Positions 1 to 7,028 of a DNA stretch of 37,498 nucleotides are shown one piece after another; positions within the stretch are counted from its first letter, which is position 1, and each line of letters opens with the position of its first letter. Origin of the DNA: Chloroflexi bacterium B3_Chlor (GTDB taxonomy: Bacteria > Chloroflexota > Anaerolineae > UBA7937 > B3-Chlor). The stretch lies in NCBI GenBank assembly GCA_005223035.1, contig NJBK01000032.1, positions 1 through 37,498 of the forward strand, read 5' to 3'. The notes below the pieces were generated by a model. That model was not told where the DNA came from, did no database searches, and was given only the letters and a program-made list of their open reading frames with translations. A program made the translations under genes and the position numbers.

Positions 1-888
1 GCCGTGATGTCCACCGGGCCGGTTCCAACGATCCTGGAAAACCAGGAGTCCGACGGCTACTGGGTGGAGCCAGGGCCGGGCTACCGTCCCAAGTACCGCA
101 GCATAGTCTGGTCGGTGAGCATGCTCGCTCAGCTGGGGGCGGATGGCAGCGATCCGGGTATACAGAAGGCCTGCGAGTACCTGCTAGAACATGCCATCGA
201 CAGGAACGGCGCCTTCTCAGCCTCCGCCACGCAAGGAGGTGCCATCCTTTGCCTCATGGGAAACCTCAGCGCAGCGCTGCTGGACCTGGGCTGGCTGGGA
301 GACGAGCGATTGCACGGTGCCCTCGAGTGGCTGGCAAGGGCGGTCACCGGCGAGGGCATCGCAGCAACGGAGGAGAAGGATGCGCCGCTGCGATATCTCA
401 AGTCGGGCACGTGCGGCCCCGGCTTCTGCTGCTCCGCCAACGACAAGAAGCCCTGCGCCTGGGGCGCCGTCAAAGTCATGCTCGCCTTCAGCAAGTTGCC
501 CGACAGCGCACGCAATCCGCTCATCACCAAGGCCATCGAGACCGGACTTGAGTTCCTCTTGAGCCGAGACCCTGCGGTAGCAGATTATCCCATGGGCTAC
601 AGTACCAAGCCCAGCCGCAGCTGGTTCAGATTTGGCTTCCCCATCTTCTACGTCACCGATGTCTTGCAGAACCTAGAGGTACTGACCAGCTTTGGCTACG
701 GTTCCGATCCGCGGCTGGCAGCCGCCATGGATCTGGTGTTGGGCAAGCAAGATGAGCAGGGCCGCTGGAAGATGGAGTACACCTACAATGGAAAGACGTG
801 GGTGGATGTCGAAGAGAAGGGCAAGCCCAGCAAGTGGGTGACGCTACGGGCCCTGCGCGTGCTGAAGCGTCGCGGTTTAGGCAAATGA
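1..888 (+). CDS. Prenyltransferase/squalene-cyclase-like alpha-toroid protein, 5'-partial
   Basis: The reading frame is open from the first base. The visible product (about 295 residues) starts inside what looks like the first helical repeat. The repeats carry the pattern of terpene-cyclase/prenyltransferase alpha-alpha toroids: GYWVEPGPGY near residue 18, an ILCLMGN...ALLDLGW stretch, and a last repeat with QDEQGRWKMEY and SKWVTLRALRVLKR. A central CGPGFCCSANDKKPC segment (about residues 137-151) is Cys-rich. Family members of this type normally have about 40-60 further residues before the GYW motif, so I read the gene as truncated by the window edge, not as starting at the GTG at 4. The substrate is unknown; no DxDD cyclase motif is visible, so I do not call it a squalene cyclase. 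It converges on radA with only 14 bp between stop codons. Confidence 0.6.
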   Translation, partial: AVMSTGPVPTILENQESDGYWVEPGPGYRPKYRSIVWSVSMLAQLGADGSDPGIQKACEYLLEHAIDRNGAFSASATQGGAILCLMGNLSAALLDLGWLGDERLHGALEWLARAVTGEGIAATEEKDAPLRYLKSGTCGPGFCCSANDKKPCAWGAVKVMLAFSKLPDSARNPLITKAIETGLEFLLSRDPAVADYPMGYSTKPSRSWFRFGFPIFYVTDVLQNLEVLTSFGYGSDPRLAAAMDLVLGKQDEQGRWKMEYTYNGKTWVDVEEKGKPSKWVTLRALRVLKRRGLGK

Positions 889-902
889 TCTGCGCGGCAC
901 TG

Positions 903-2282
903 CTAGGACGCCTGCGGCCGCTTCCCCAAGGCCACATCCAGCGCCTGGCCCAGGGAGCGCGCCCTTACCACTTCGAGGTCAGATGGTCGATCCTTCGACA
1001 CGCGCACCGGGTGAGGCAGCAGACACCGCTTGAAGCCCAGCCTGGCCGCCTCGTTCAACCTCTTGGTTGCCTGACTGATGGAACGCAGCTCCCCTGACAA
1101 CCCTATCTCGCCAATGATTGCCAGGTCGTGGGCCACAGGCGTATCGCGGAAGCTGGAGGCAATGGCCACCGCCACGCTCAAATCCACTGCCGGCTCGTTG
1201 ATCTTCAAGCCTCCCACAACGTTGACGAACACGTCCTGATCGTGGAGGCGCAGCCCCATACGTTTGCTCAGCACCGCGACCAGCAACAGCAACCGGTTGA
1301 AGTCTATGCCGTTAGCCGTCCGGCGAGGCAGTCCAAAGCTAGTCGTGCTGGTCAGGGCTTGAATCTCTACCAGAAGGGGCCGGGTTCCCTCCAGGGTCAC
1401 CGCGACGGCCGAACCTGTCCCTTCGGACCGCTCGGAGAGGAAAGCCTCAGAGGGATTGGATACCTCCAGCATCCCCAAGCCACTCATCTCAAAGACCCCA
1501 ACCTCATCGGTGGAGCCGAAGCGATTCTTGACGGTGCGCAACAGGCGATAGGAATGGAACCGCTCGCCCTCCAGGTAGAGCACCGTGTCCACCATGTGTT
1601 CCAACACCCGAGGCCCGGCGATGGCCCCCTCTTTGGTGACATGGCCCACCATGAAGATGGGCACGCCCTCACCTTTGGCGAGGTGTATGAGGCGGGTGGC
1701 AGATTCCCTCACCTGACTGATATTGCCAGCAGCGGAGGCCAGTTCAGGCACGTAGACCGTCTGAATCGAATCCACCACCACCAAGCGGGGCGCCAGCTGG
1801 TGGATGTGATCCATGATGGCGTCCATATCTGTTTCGGTAAGGAGATACAACCCATCTGTGGAGATCCCCAACCGCTCGGCTCTGATCTTGATCTGCGGAG
1901 CCGACTCTTCGCCGGAAATGTACAGCACCTCACCCAGTTGTTCGCTCAGCGCCGCGGTGACCTGCAGGAGCAAGGTGGATTTGCCAATGCCTGGATCACC
2001 AGCGATGAGCACCGTGGAGCCTGGGACGATGCCCCCGCCCAGCACGCGGCTGAACTCTGCCATGGGCACCGCTAGTCGCCGGAACCCCTCGGCGGGTATT
2101 TCAGCCAGACGCTGCGGTTTGCTGCGGGGTACAATAGACGACGGTGGAGAGCTTTCCCTGCTCTCCACCGTCTCCACCATACTATTCCATTCACCACAAT
2201 CCGGGCAACGTCCCACCCATCTGAGAGATTGAGCCCCGCACTGTTGACAGACGTGGATAGCCTTGGCGCGGCGCCTAGCCAT
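903..2282 (-). CDS. radA: DNA repair protein RadA (Sms)
   Basis: 459 residues, full length for the family. RadA is a RecA-like ATPase that drives branch migration of recombination intermediates in the cytoplasm. Visible domains: an N-terminal C4 zinc finger (Cys12, 15, 26, 29), Walker A GDPGIGKST at about 95-103, the RadA-specific KNRFG motif at about 252-256, and a C-terminal Lon-protease-like domain that includes ALTSTTSFGLPRRTANG. The ATG at 2282 puts the zinc finger about 10 residues in, as expected; a GA-rich Shine-Dalgarno lies about a dozen bases upstream. It begins 42 bp after the clpC stop on the same strand, so it is probably cotranscribed with clpC, an arrangement that is common in bacteria. 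Confidence 0.97.
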   Translation of the reverse strand: MARRRAKAIHVCQQCGAQSLRWVGRCPDCGEWNSMVETVESRESSPPSSIVPRSKPQRLAEIPAEGFRRLAVPMAEFSRVLGGGIVPGSTVLIAGDPGIGKSTLLLQVTAALSEQLGEVLYISGEESAPQIKIRAERLGISTDGLYLLTETDMDAIMDHIHQLAPRLVVVDSIQTVYVPELASAAGNISQVRESATRLIHLAKGEGVPIFMVGHVTKEGAIAGPRVLEHMVDTVLYLEGERFHSYRLLRTVKNRFGSTDEVGVFEMSGLGMLEVSNPSEAFLSERSEGTGSAVAVTLEGTRPLLVEIQALTSTTSFGLPRRTANGIDFNRLLLLVAVLSKRMGLRLHDQDVFVNVVGGLKINEPAVDLSVAVAIASSFRDTPVAHDLAIIGEIGLSGELRSISQATKRLNEAARLGFKRCLLPHPVRVSKDRPSDLEVVRARSLGQALDVALGKRPQAS

Positions 2283-2324
2283 AGACCGGAACCTGCCCTT
2301 CCCTCGGATGCCTATGCCCCAACA

Positions 2325-4784
2325 CTAACTGCCCGCTTCCATCAACTCCTTGGTCCGCAGTTTGATCTCATCCTCCTCGACTTCCAAGAGCACTGTGGCC
2401 CCAGCTTCAAACTCGCCCGCCAGTATGGCCTCAGAAAGAGGGTCTTCGATCATAGTCTGGATCACGCGGCGCAGGGGGCGAGCACCGAAGTGGGGATCGT
2501 ACCCTTCCTTGGCCAGGAGGTCCATGGCCTCCTCTGTGGCCTCCAGGGTGACCTGATGCTCGTCGAGGCGCTCCTGCAGCTCGCTCAGCATCAAGTCCAC
2601 GATCTGTCTTATCTGCTCCTTGGTCAAGGCGCGGAACACCACGATGGCATCTATGCGGTTCAGAAACTCGGGACGGAAAGTCTTCTTGAGTTGATCGAGG
2701 ACTTTGTCCTTCATCTTCTGGTACTCTTCTTCGGCGTTCTTGGCGTCATCCTGAGCCAGCTTGAACCCAACGGACATCTCTCTCATCAAGTGCTCCGCCG
2801 CCACATTGGAGGTCATCAGAACCATTGCGTTGCGGAAATCCACCCGGCGCCCCTTGGCATCGGATAGGTGGCCGTCCTCCAGGATCTGGAGCAGCATGTT
2901 GAAGGCCTCAGGGTGCGCCTTCTCGATCTCGTCGAACAGGATCACCGAGTACGGACGGCGTCGGACGGCCTCGGTCAGCTGGCCCCCGTCGTCATAACCC
3001 ACATATCCCGGGGGCGCACCGACCAGACGAGCCACCGCGTGCCTTTCCATGAACTCCGACATATCCAGCTTGACGAGCGCATCCTCACTTCCGAACATGA
3101 ACTCCGCCAACGCCTTGGCCGACTCAGTCTTGCCCACCCCTGTGGGCCCCAGGAAGATGAAGGAGCCGATGGGACGGTTGGGGTCCTTGAGGCCAGCTCG
3201 TGCCCTCCGCACCGCCTTGGCGATAGTGCTGATCGCCTCGTCCTGACCCACGATGCGACGGTGAATCTCCTCCTCCATCCGGAGGAGCCGCTCTTGCTCG
3301 CTGCTCGCGATGCGAGTCACCGGGATGCCGGTCCACATGGAGAGTACCTCGGCTATGTCTTCCTTGGTGACCTGCAGCGGAGTTCCGTCGACAGAGCCTT
3401 CCCATCCCAAGCGCATCTGATCTATCTCCCCTTCGAGTTGTACCTCCTGCTCCCTCAGTAGGACCGCCGCTTCCATTTGGTCTTCCTCGAAGGCCTGTTC
3501 CTTTTCCTCTCGAACCGACTTCAGGTCATTGAGGGAGTCTTTCAAGCCGATTGTGTGAGGTATCTTGTACATTCTGACACGAGAGGCGGCCTCATCCATC
3601 AAATCTATCGCCTTATCAGGCAGGTAGCGGTCGGGAACGTATCTCGAGGCAAGATAAGCAGCCGTGCGTAGCGCCTCATCGGTGATGTGTAGCCTGTGAT
3701 GAGCCTCATACCGTTCCTTGATACCCCTAAGAATCTCGATAGTCTCTTCGACTGTGGGCTCGCCCACAACGATCGGTTGGAAACGTCTTTCCAAAGAGGC
3801 GTCGCCCTCGATATACTTGCGATACTCATCGAGTGTGGTGGCCCCTATGCATTGAAGCTCGCCCCGCGCCAGGGCTGGCTTCAGGATATTGGCCGCATCA
3901 ACGGAACTGCCTGCGGAACCAGCCCCGACCAGCATGTGCACTTCATCAATGAAGAGGATGGCCTGGCTGTCTCTTATCTCCTCGATGACCTTTTTCAACC
4001 GTTCCTCAAATTGCCCGCGATAGATGGTCCCGGCAACCAGTGAACCCACATCCAGCATCACCATCCGCTTGCCCAAAAGGTTCTCCGGAGCTCTGTTCGA
4101 GGCGATGAGCTGGGCTAGCCCCTCGACAATTGCGGTCTTGCCCACTCCTGACTCGCCGATCAGCGCAGGGTTGTTCTTGGTACGCCGCGAAAGGACTTGG
4201 ACAACCCGCTGGATCTCATTCTCCCGGCCCACCACCGGATCCAGCTTACCCTCCGCTGCCTGTGCCGTCAGGTCTATCCCCAGCTGGTCTATGAGAGGAG
4301 TCTGTTTGCCCTTCTTGGCCGATTCCTCCTCGGTGGTCCGTCCCTTGGCGACCAAGTGGTCTGTCTGAGTGCGAACCTTCTCCAGGGTCACCCCCAGGCC
4401 ATTCAGAACGTCCACGGCGACGCCTTCCCCATCCTCTATTAGACCTAGCAGGAGATGCTCGGTGCCGATGTAGTTGTTGCCCATGCTCCTCGCTTGGCTT
4501 ACAGCGAGTTCTATGATCCTCTTGGTGCGTGGACTCAGGCCGATCCTGCCTACTACGTTGCGCTCCCCCCGACCGATGATCTCCTCTACAGCCGTTCTGA
4601 GCCTCTCTGCTTCTACCCCCATGCTACGCAAGACCCTGGCCGCCACACTGTTCTCTTCCCGCACCAAACCCAGCAGCAAATGCTCGGTTCCGATGTAGGA
4701 GTGGTTCAGGCGCTGGGCCTCCTCTTGGGCGTAGGCCAGGGAACGCCGCGCTCTCTTGCTAAATCTTCCCAGGTTGTCGGCCAT
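2325..4784 (-). CDS. clpC: ATP-dependent Clp protease ATP-binding subunit ClpC
   Basis: 819 residues. It is an AAA+ unfoldase that feeds substrates to ClpP. An N-terminal double Clp-N repeat is visible ([10 protein letters not shown] at about 31-40 and again at 106-115). AAA-1 has Walker A GESGVGKT at 210-217 and Walker B LFIDEVH near 277-283. A middle domain spans about 410-465, and AAA-2 has Walker A GPTGVGKT at 546-553. I choose the ATG at 4784 ([15 protein letters not shown]): it has a GGAGG-type ribosome site, matches the family N-terminus, and leaves a normal leader from the promoter. An in-frame ATG at 4826 would lie only a few bases from the expected transcription start. The usual Firmicutes partners ctsR/mcsA/mcsB are absent here. 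radA follows. Confidence 0.97.
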   Translation of the reverse strand: MADNLGRFSKRARRSLAYAQEEAQRLNHSYIGTEHLLLGLVREENSVAARVLRSMGVEAERLRTAVEEIIGRGERNVVGRIGLSPRTKRIIELAVSQARSMGNNYIGTEHLLLGLIEDGEGVAVDVLNGLGVTLEKVRTQTDHLVAKGRTTEEESAKKGKQTPLIDQLGIDLTAQAAEGKLDPVVGRENEIQRVVQVLSRRTKNNPALIGESGVGKTAIVEGLAQLIASNRAPENLLGKRMVMLDVGSLVAGTIYRGQFEERLKKVIEEIRDSQAILFIDEVHMLVGAGSAGSSVDAANILKPALARGELQCIGATTLDEYRKYIEGDASLERRFQPIVVGEPTVEETIEILRGIKERYEAHHRLHITDEALRTAAYLASRYVPDRYLPDKAIDLMDEAASRVRMYKIPHTIGLKDSLNDLKSVREEKEQAFEEDQMEAAVLLREQEVQLEGEIDQMRLGWEGSVDGTPLQVTKEDIAEVLSMWTGIPVTRIASSEQERLLRMEEEIHRRIVGQDEAISTIAKAVRRARAGLKDPNRPIGSFIFLGPTGVGKTESAKALAEFMFGSEDALVKLDMSEFMERHAVARLVGAPPGYVGYDDGGQLTEAVRRRPYSVILFDEIEKAHPEAFNMLLQILEDGHLSDAKGRRVDFRNAMVLMTSNVAAEHLMREMSVGFKLAQDDAKNAEEEYQKMKDKVLDQLKKTFRPEFLNRIDAIVVFRALTKEQIRQIVDLMLSELQERLDEHQVTLEATEEAMDLLAKEGYDPHFGARPLRRVIQTMIEDPLSEAILAGEFEAGATVLLEVEEDEIKLRTKELMEAGS

Positions 4785-4837
4785 TAGGCCCTCCTCTCCA
4801 GAGAGTCTGGCAGAGCACAGTAGCATCCTTCAACTAT

Positions 4838-4866
4838 ATTATACCTAATGCTCCCCCGAAACGCAA
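4838..4866 (-). promoter_or_regulatory. sigma70-type promoter of clpC-radA
   Basis: On the minus strand, a -35 box TTGCGT (4861-4866), a 17-bp spacer and a perfect -10 TATAAT (4838-4843). Transcription would start near 4831, giving a leader of about 45 nt before the clpC ATG at 4784. No CtsR- or CIRCE-like operator was recognised nearby. Confidence 0.75.
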
Positions 4867-4869
4867 TGT

Positions 4870-5232
4870 ATCCTTTGTACTAGGCCCCCTCCTCGACAGC
4901 AGTCGCTCCGATCTCCATCCCGCCCTCAGGCGGTCCGCTCACGCTCACGTTGATACTTGCCGGGGCGTTGTGGGCAAAGGACTCGTCATGAGAGTCGCCC
5001 CGGAATGAATTCCCGCACCAAGGTCGGTAAATCCCTGCGGGACTTCAATCGCCCATGGTGCAACGGGCTTGGCAGTTGGATCCCTGGTCCAAGAAGCGGT
5101 TTTCCACACACTGTCTTCAAATGGTTTGACACGTCAGAATCCTGGACATATACTCATCAGCAGCCGCGGGCATTGAGAGACGAACGTGCCTCGAATAGGA
5201 CAGAGTCGGCGCCGACGAAAGGGGTCAATGAC
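4870..5232. other. Intergenic region with short REP-like palindromes
   Basis: About 360 bp without a convincing gene. It holds a perfect inverted repeat GGAATGAATTCC (5002-5013). Shortly after comes AATCCCTGCGGGACTT (5030-5045), a hairpin with a 3-nt loop and one mismatch. From memory, paired palindromes of this style (a GGAATGAATTCC-like motif followed by an AAGTCCC...GGGACTT-like motif) recur as dispersed repeats in Chloroflexi and cyanobacteria. This copy looks degenerate and is the only one I noticed here. Confidence 0.35.
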
Positions 5233-5577
5233 ATGGAAGAGATGATCGCCTACTGTGGCATCAGATGCACGGAATGTCCCGCCTATCTGGCAACACGGAA
5301 TGACGATGACGAAGAACGTAAACGCGTAGCAGAGATGTGGTCCAAGCAGTTCGGGGGGGACATCAGGCCAGAGGACATCGTCTGTGACGGCTGCCTGCCT
5401 GGCCACACACAGTACTTCTCCTACTGCTTCAAATGCGAGATTCGTGCCTGCGGTCTCGCCAGGGGAGTGGTGAATTGCGCCCACTGCGACAACTACGCAT
5501 GTGACAAGCTGACGCTGACCTTTGAGATGGTCCCAGAGGCCAAGGGGAAGCTCGACGAGATCCGCGCCGGCCTTTGA
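5233..5577 (+). CDS. Small Cys-rich DUF3795-type protein
   Basis: 114 residues. It starts YCGIRCTECPAYLA and carries about eleven cysteines in CxxC-like pairs: Cys8/12/15, Cys51/54 in VCDGCLPG, Cys65/68/73 and Cys82/85/90. This is the pattern of the DUF3795 family, predicted to bind zinc or an Fe-S cluster; the function is unknown. The ATG at 5233 is preceded by AAAGGGG at about 8 nt. A longer in-frame extension back to 4957 exists, but it crosses the palindromic intergenic region and looks non-coding. It stands alone, converging on fbp. Confidence 0.75.
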   Translation: MEEMIAYCGIRCTECPAYLATRNDDDEERKRVAEMWSKQFGGDIRPEDIVCDGCLPGHTQYFSYCFKCEIRACGLARGVVNCAHCDNYACDKLTLTFEMVPEAKGKLDEIRAGL

Positions 5578-5701
5578 GGTTTAGACCAACTGATTCGGCC
5601 CAGCTTGTAGGGCTCACCGTGTGAGCTCTCCACCGACGACAATTGCTGCCTTCCAGGAGGCCCACTGAACAGTCCACTGCCCCTGATCTTGCGAATTCTC
5701 T

Positions 5702-5794
5702 CTCCCCTCATTACCACATCGCGAGGGGAGTAACCCTTTGAGCTCCGCCTGATTCGTTTGCCCTGGCGGCCGTTCTCAGAGTGGAGCCGCCAGG
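5702..5794. repeat. Two inverted repeats between converging genes
   Basis: CTCCCCTC (5702-5709) pairs perfectly with GAGGGGAG (5723-5730). CCTGGCGGC (5762-5770) pairs perfectly with GCCGCCAGG (5786-5794). They lie between the DUF3795 gene and fbp, which converge, so they may act as factor-dependent or bidirectional terminators. Neither has a clear T-tract. Confidence 0.4.
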
Positions 5795-5837
5795 CACTGA
5801 AGGGGATCACCAGGGTAGGGGGCCAAGTGTAACCCTG

Positions 5838-6944
5838 CTACTCCTCCAGGTCTTCGAACCGCCCTTCCAGCTTCTTTGCCACCTGAGGCATGGTGGTGTA
5901 TTCCATCTCCTCCAGGGGCAGACGATGGGGCTCGAAAGGACCGTGGCGTCGCAGGTACTCCCCAGCCAGGTTTGCCTGACGCCGAGCCTCGTCGAAGCTG
6001 GGATCGTCGAACATGTCCCGAGGCCCGACGAGAGAACCGTTGCACAACTGGAATCCGAGGCAAACGACTCGCGGAGGGCCGTCGAAGCGGGTGGGATTGC
6101 TCTCCGGGACAGACACCGGCATGAGCGGCCCGTGGTGGGAGCCACGCATCCACCCCTGTACCATGTGTGGGAAGGAAAAAGGCTCCAAGATCTCCCCAAT
6201 AGCTGGAAAAGCCCCCTGGGAGCGCACGATGAGGACCGGGTCGTCCTTGCCCACGTACCGTCCAGCGATGAGGCTGAGGCGCTGGGTGGAGGAGACAGCG
6301 GCGACTTCGGCCGTTCCTCTGTGATACACACCCCTGATCATGTACCGGCCTGGCGCTCCAACAAAGACCAACATATCATACAATTCGTCGGGGCAGTCGA
6401 AGTGAATCTTCCTGCTCTCCAGCACATCATGAACTTCGAACCTGAAGCCTTCGTGCATGACGGGGGAGATCACCAGCCCAATTGTGGTGAACGGATCGGC
6501 GAACATCTTCACCAGAGGCATGTTCCAGGCCCCAGAGGAGGTCTTATCGGCCATGAAGACCAAGATCGGCTCCGAAGCCCGTTCTTCGAACTCAATCTCC
6601 GCCACGCCGGGCCCCATGCCCTTGACGTTGCCCGAAAAGGCGTCGCTGAGCAGGTCCTGCCCCACACCGTATAGTTTCAGGCTCTTGGCAACGTTCGACG
6701 ATGCCTCCAAGGTACTCCAGCCCAATTCATGGATTTCAGCGTCGTCCTCGCCTTTCTGGTGGGTCATGATCAACTCCAGATCGTCGCCCACCCGCGTGAC
6801 ATGGAAGTCAATCAGTAGCCCCTTCCGCTTGGCGCTCTCCAGCTTCTCCTCTGCCTCCTCCATCAGAGCCGGGTGCATGCTGGAGTGGCCCACGTATCCT
6901 CCTACATCGGCCTTGATGACACTAATGGTGACCTTCTCAGCCAT
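5838..6944 (-). CDS. fbp: Fructose-1,6-bisphosphate aldolase/phosphatase (archaeal type)
   Basis: 368 residues, full length for the bifunctional FBP aldolase/phosphatase family (type V FBPase). The enzyme condenses triose phosphates to fructose-1,6-bisphosphate and then dephosphorylates it, making gluconeogenesis one-way. Family features seen: N-terminal ISVIKADVGGYVGHS (about 7-21), the DDLELIMTH metal-site region, GMGPGVAE, and MADKTSSGAWNMPL. Also present are Tyr230 and Lys233 in GRYVGKDDP, equivalent to the catalytic Tyr229 and Schiff-base Lys232 of the Thermoproteus enzyme. The ATG at 6944 has a near-ideal AAAGGAG site. It lies 84 bp downstream of the cNMP-binding membrane protein on the same strand, with a strong hairpin between them. 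The family is typical of archaea and deep-branching, thermophilic or autotrophic bacteria. Confidence 0.95.
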   Translation of the reverse strand: MAEKVTISVIKADVGGYVGHSSMHPALMEEAEEKLESAKRKGLLIDFHVTRVGDDLELIMTHQKGEDDAEIHELGWSTLEASSNVAKSLKLYGVGQDLLSDAFSGNVKGMGPGVAEIEFEERASEPILVFMADKTSSGAWNMPLVKMFADPFTTIGLVISPVMHEGFRFEVHDVLESRKIHFDCPDELYDMLVFVGAPGRYMIRGVYHRGTAEVAAVSSTQRLSLIAGRYVGKDDPVLIVRSQGAFPAIGEILEPFSFPHMVQGWMRGSHHGPLMPVSVPESNPTRFDGPPRVVCLGFQLCNGSLVGPRDMFDDPSFDEARRQANLAGEYLRRHGPFEPHRLPLEEMEYTTMPQVAKKLEGRFEDLEE

Positions 6945-6981
6945 TCTCGCTCCTTTCTGCTGCTTTGGGGGGAACTAGAAG

Positions 6982-7016
6982 GGGAGGGCGTGGGCCCTCC
7001 CGTTCTTCATGAAGAA
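6982..7016 (-). terminator. Hairpin plus adjacent palindrome upstream of fbp
   Basis: GGGAGGGC (6982-6989) pairs with GCCCTCCC (6994-7001) across a 4-nt loop. The 14-nt perfect palindrome TTCTTCATGAAGAA (7003-7016) sits directly beside it. On the minus strand these lie between the cNBD gene and fbp. There is no U-tract, so the hairpin may be an mRNA processing or stability element and the palindrome an operator. Both roles are guesses. Confidence 0.4.
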
Positions 7017-7028
7017 TGGGGACAGCTG

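Noticed and set aside
1128..2075. Long open frame on the plus strand inside radA
   Set aside because: It is antisense to a well-conserved gene, its translation has no family features, and third-position GC bias explains its length.
4785..4826. Upstream ATG extending clpC by 14 residues
   Set aside because: It lies almost at the predicted transcription start and lacks a ribosome site, whereas 4784 has both a good site and the family N-terminus.
5781..6674. Plus-strand open frame opposite fbp
   Set aside because: Antisense shadow of a full-length conserved enzyme; no ribosome site or motif.
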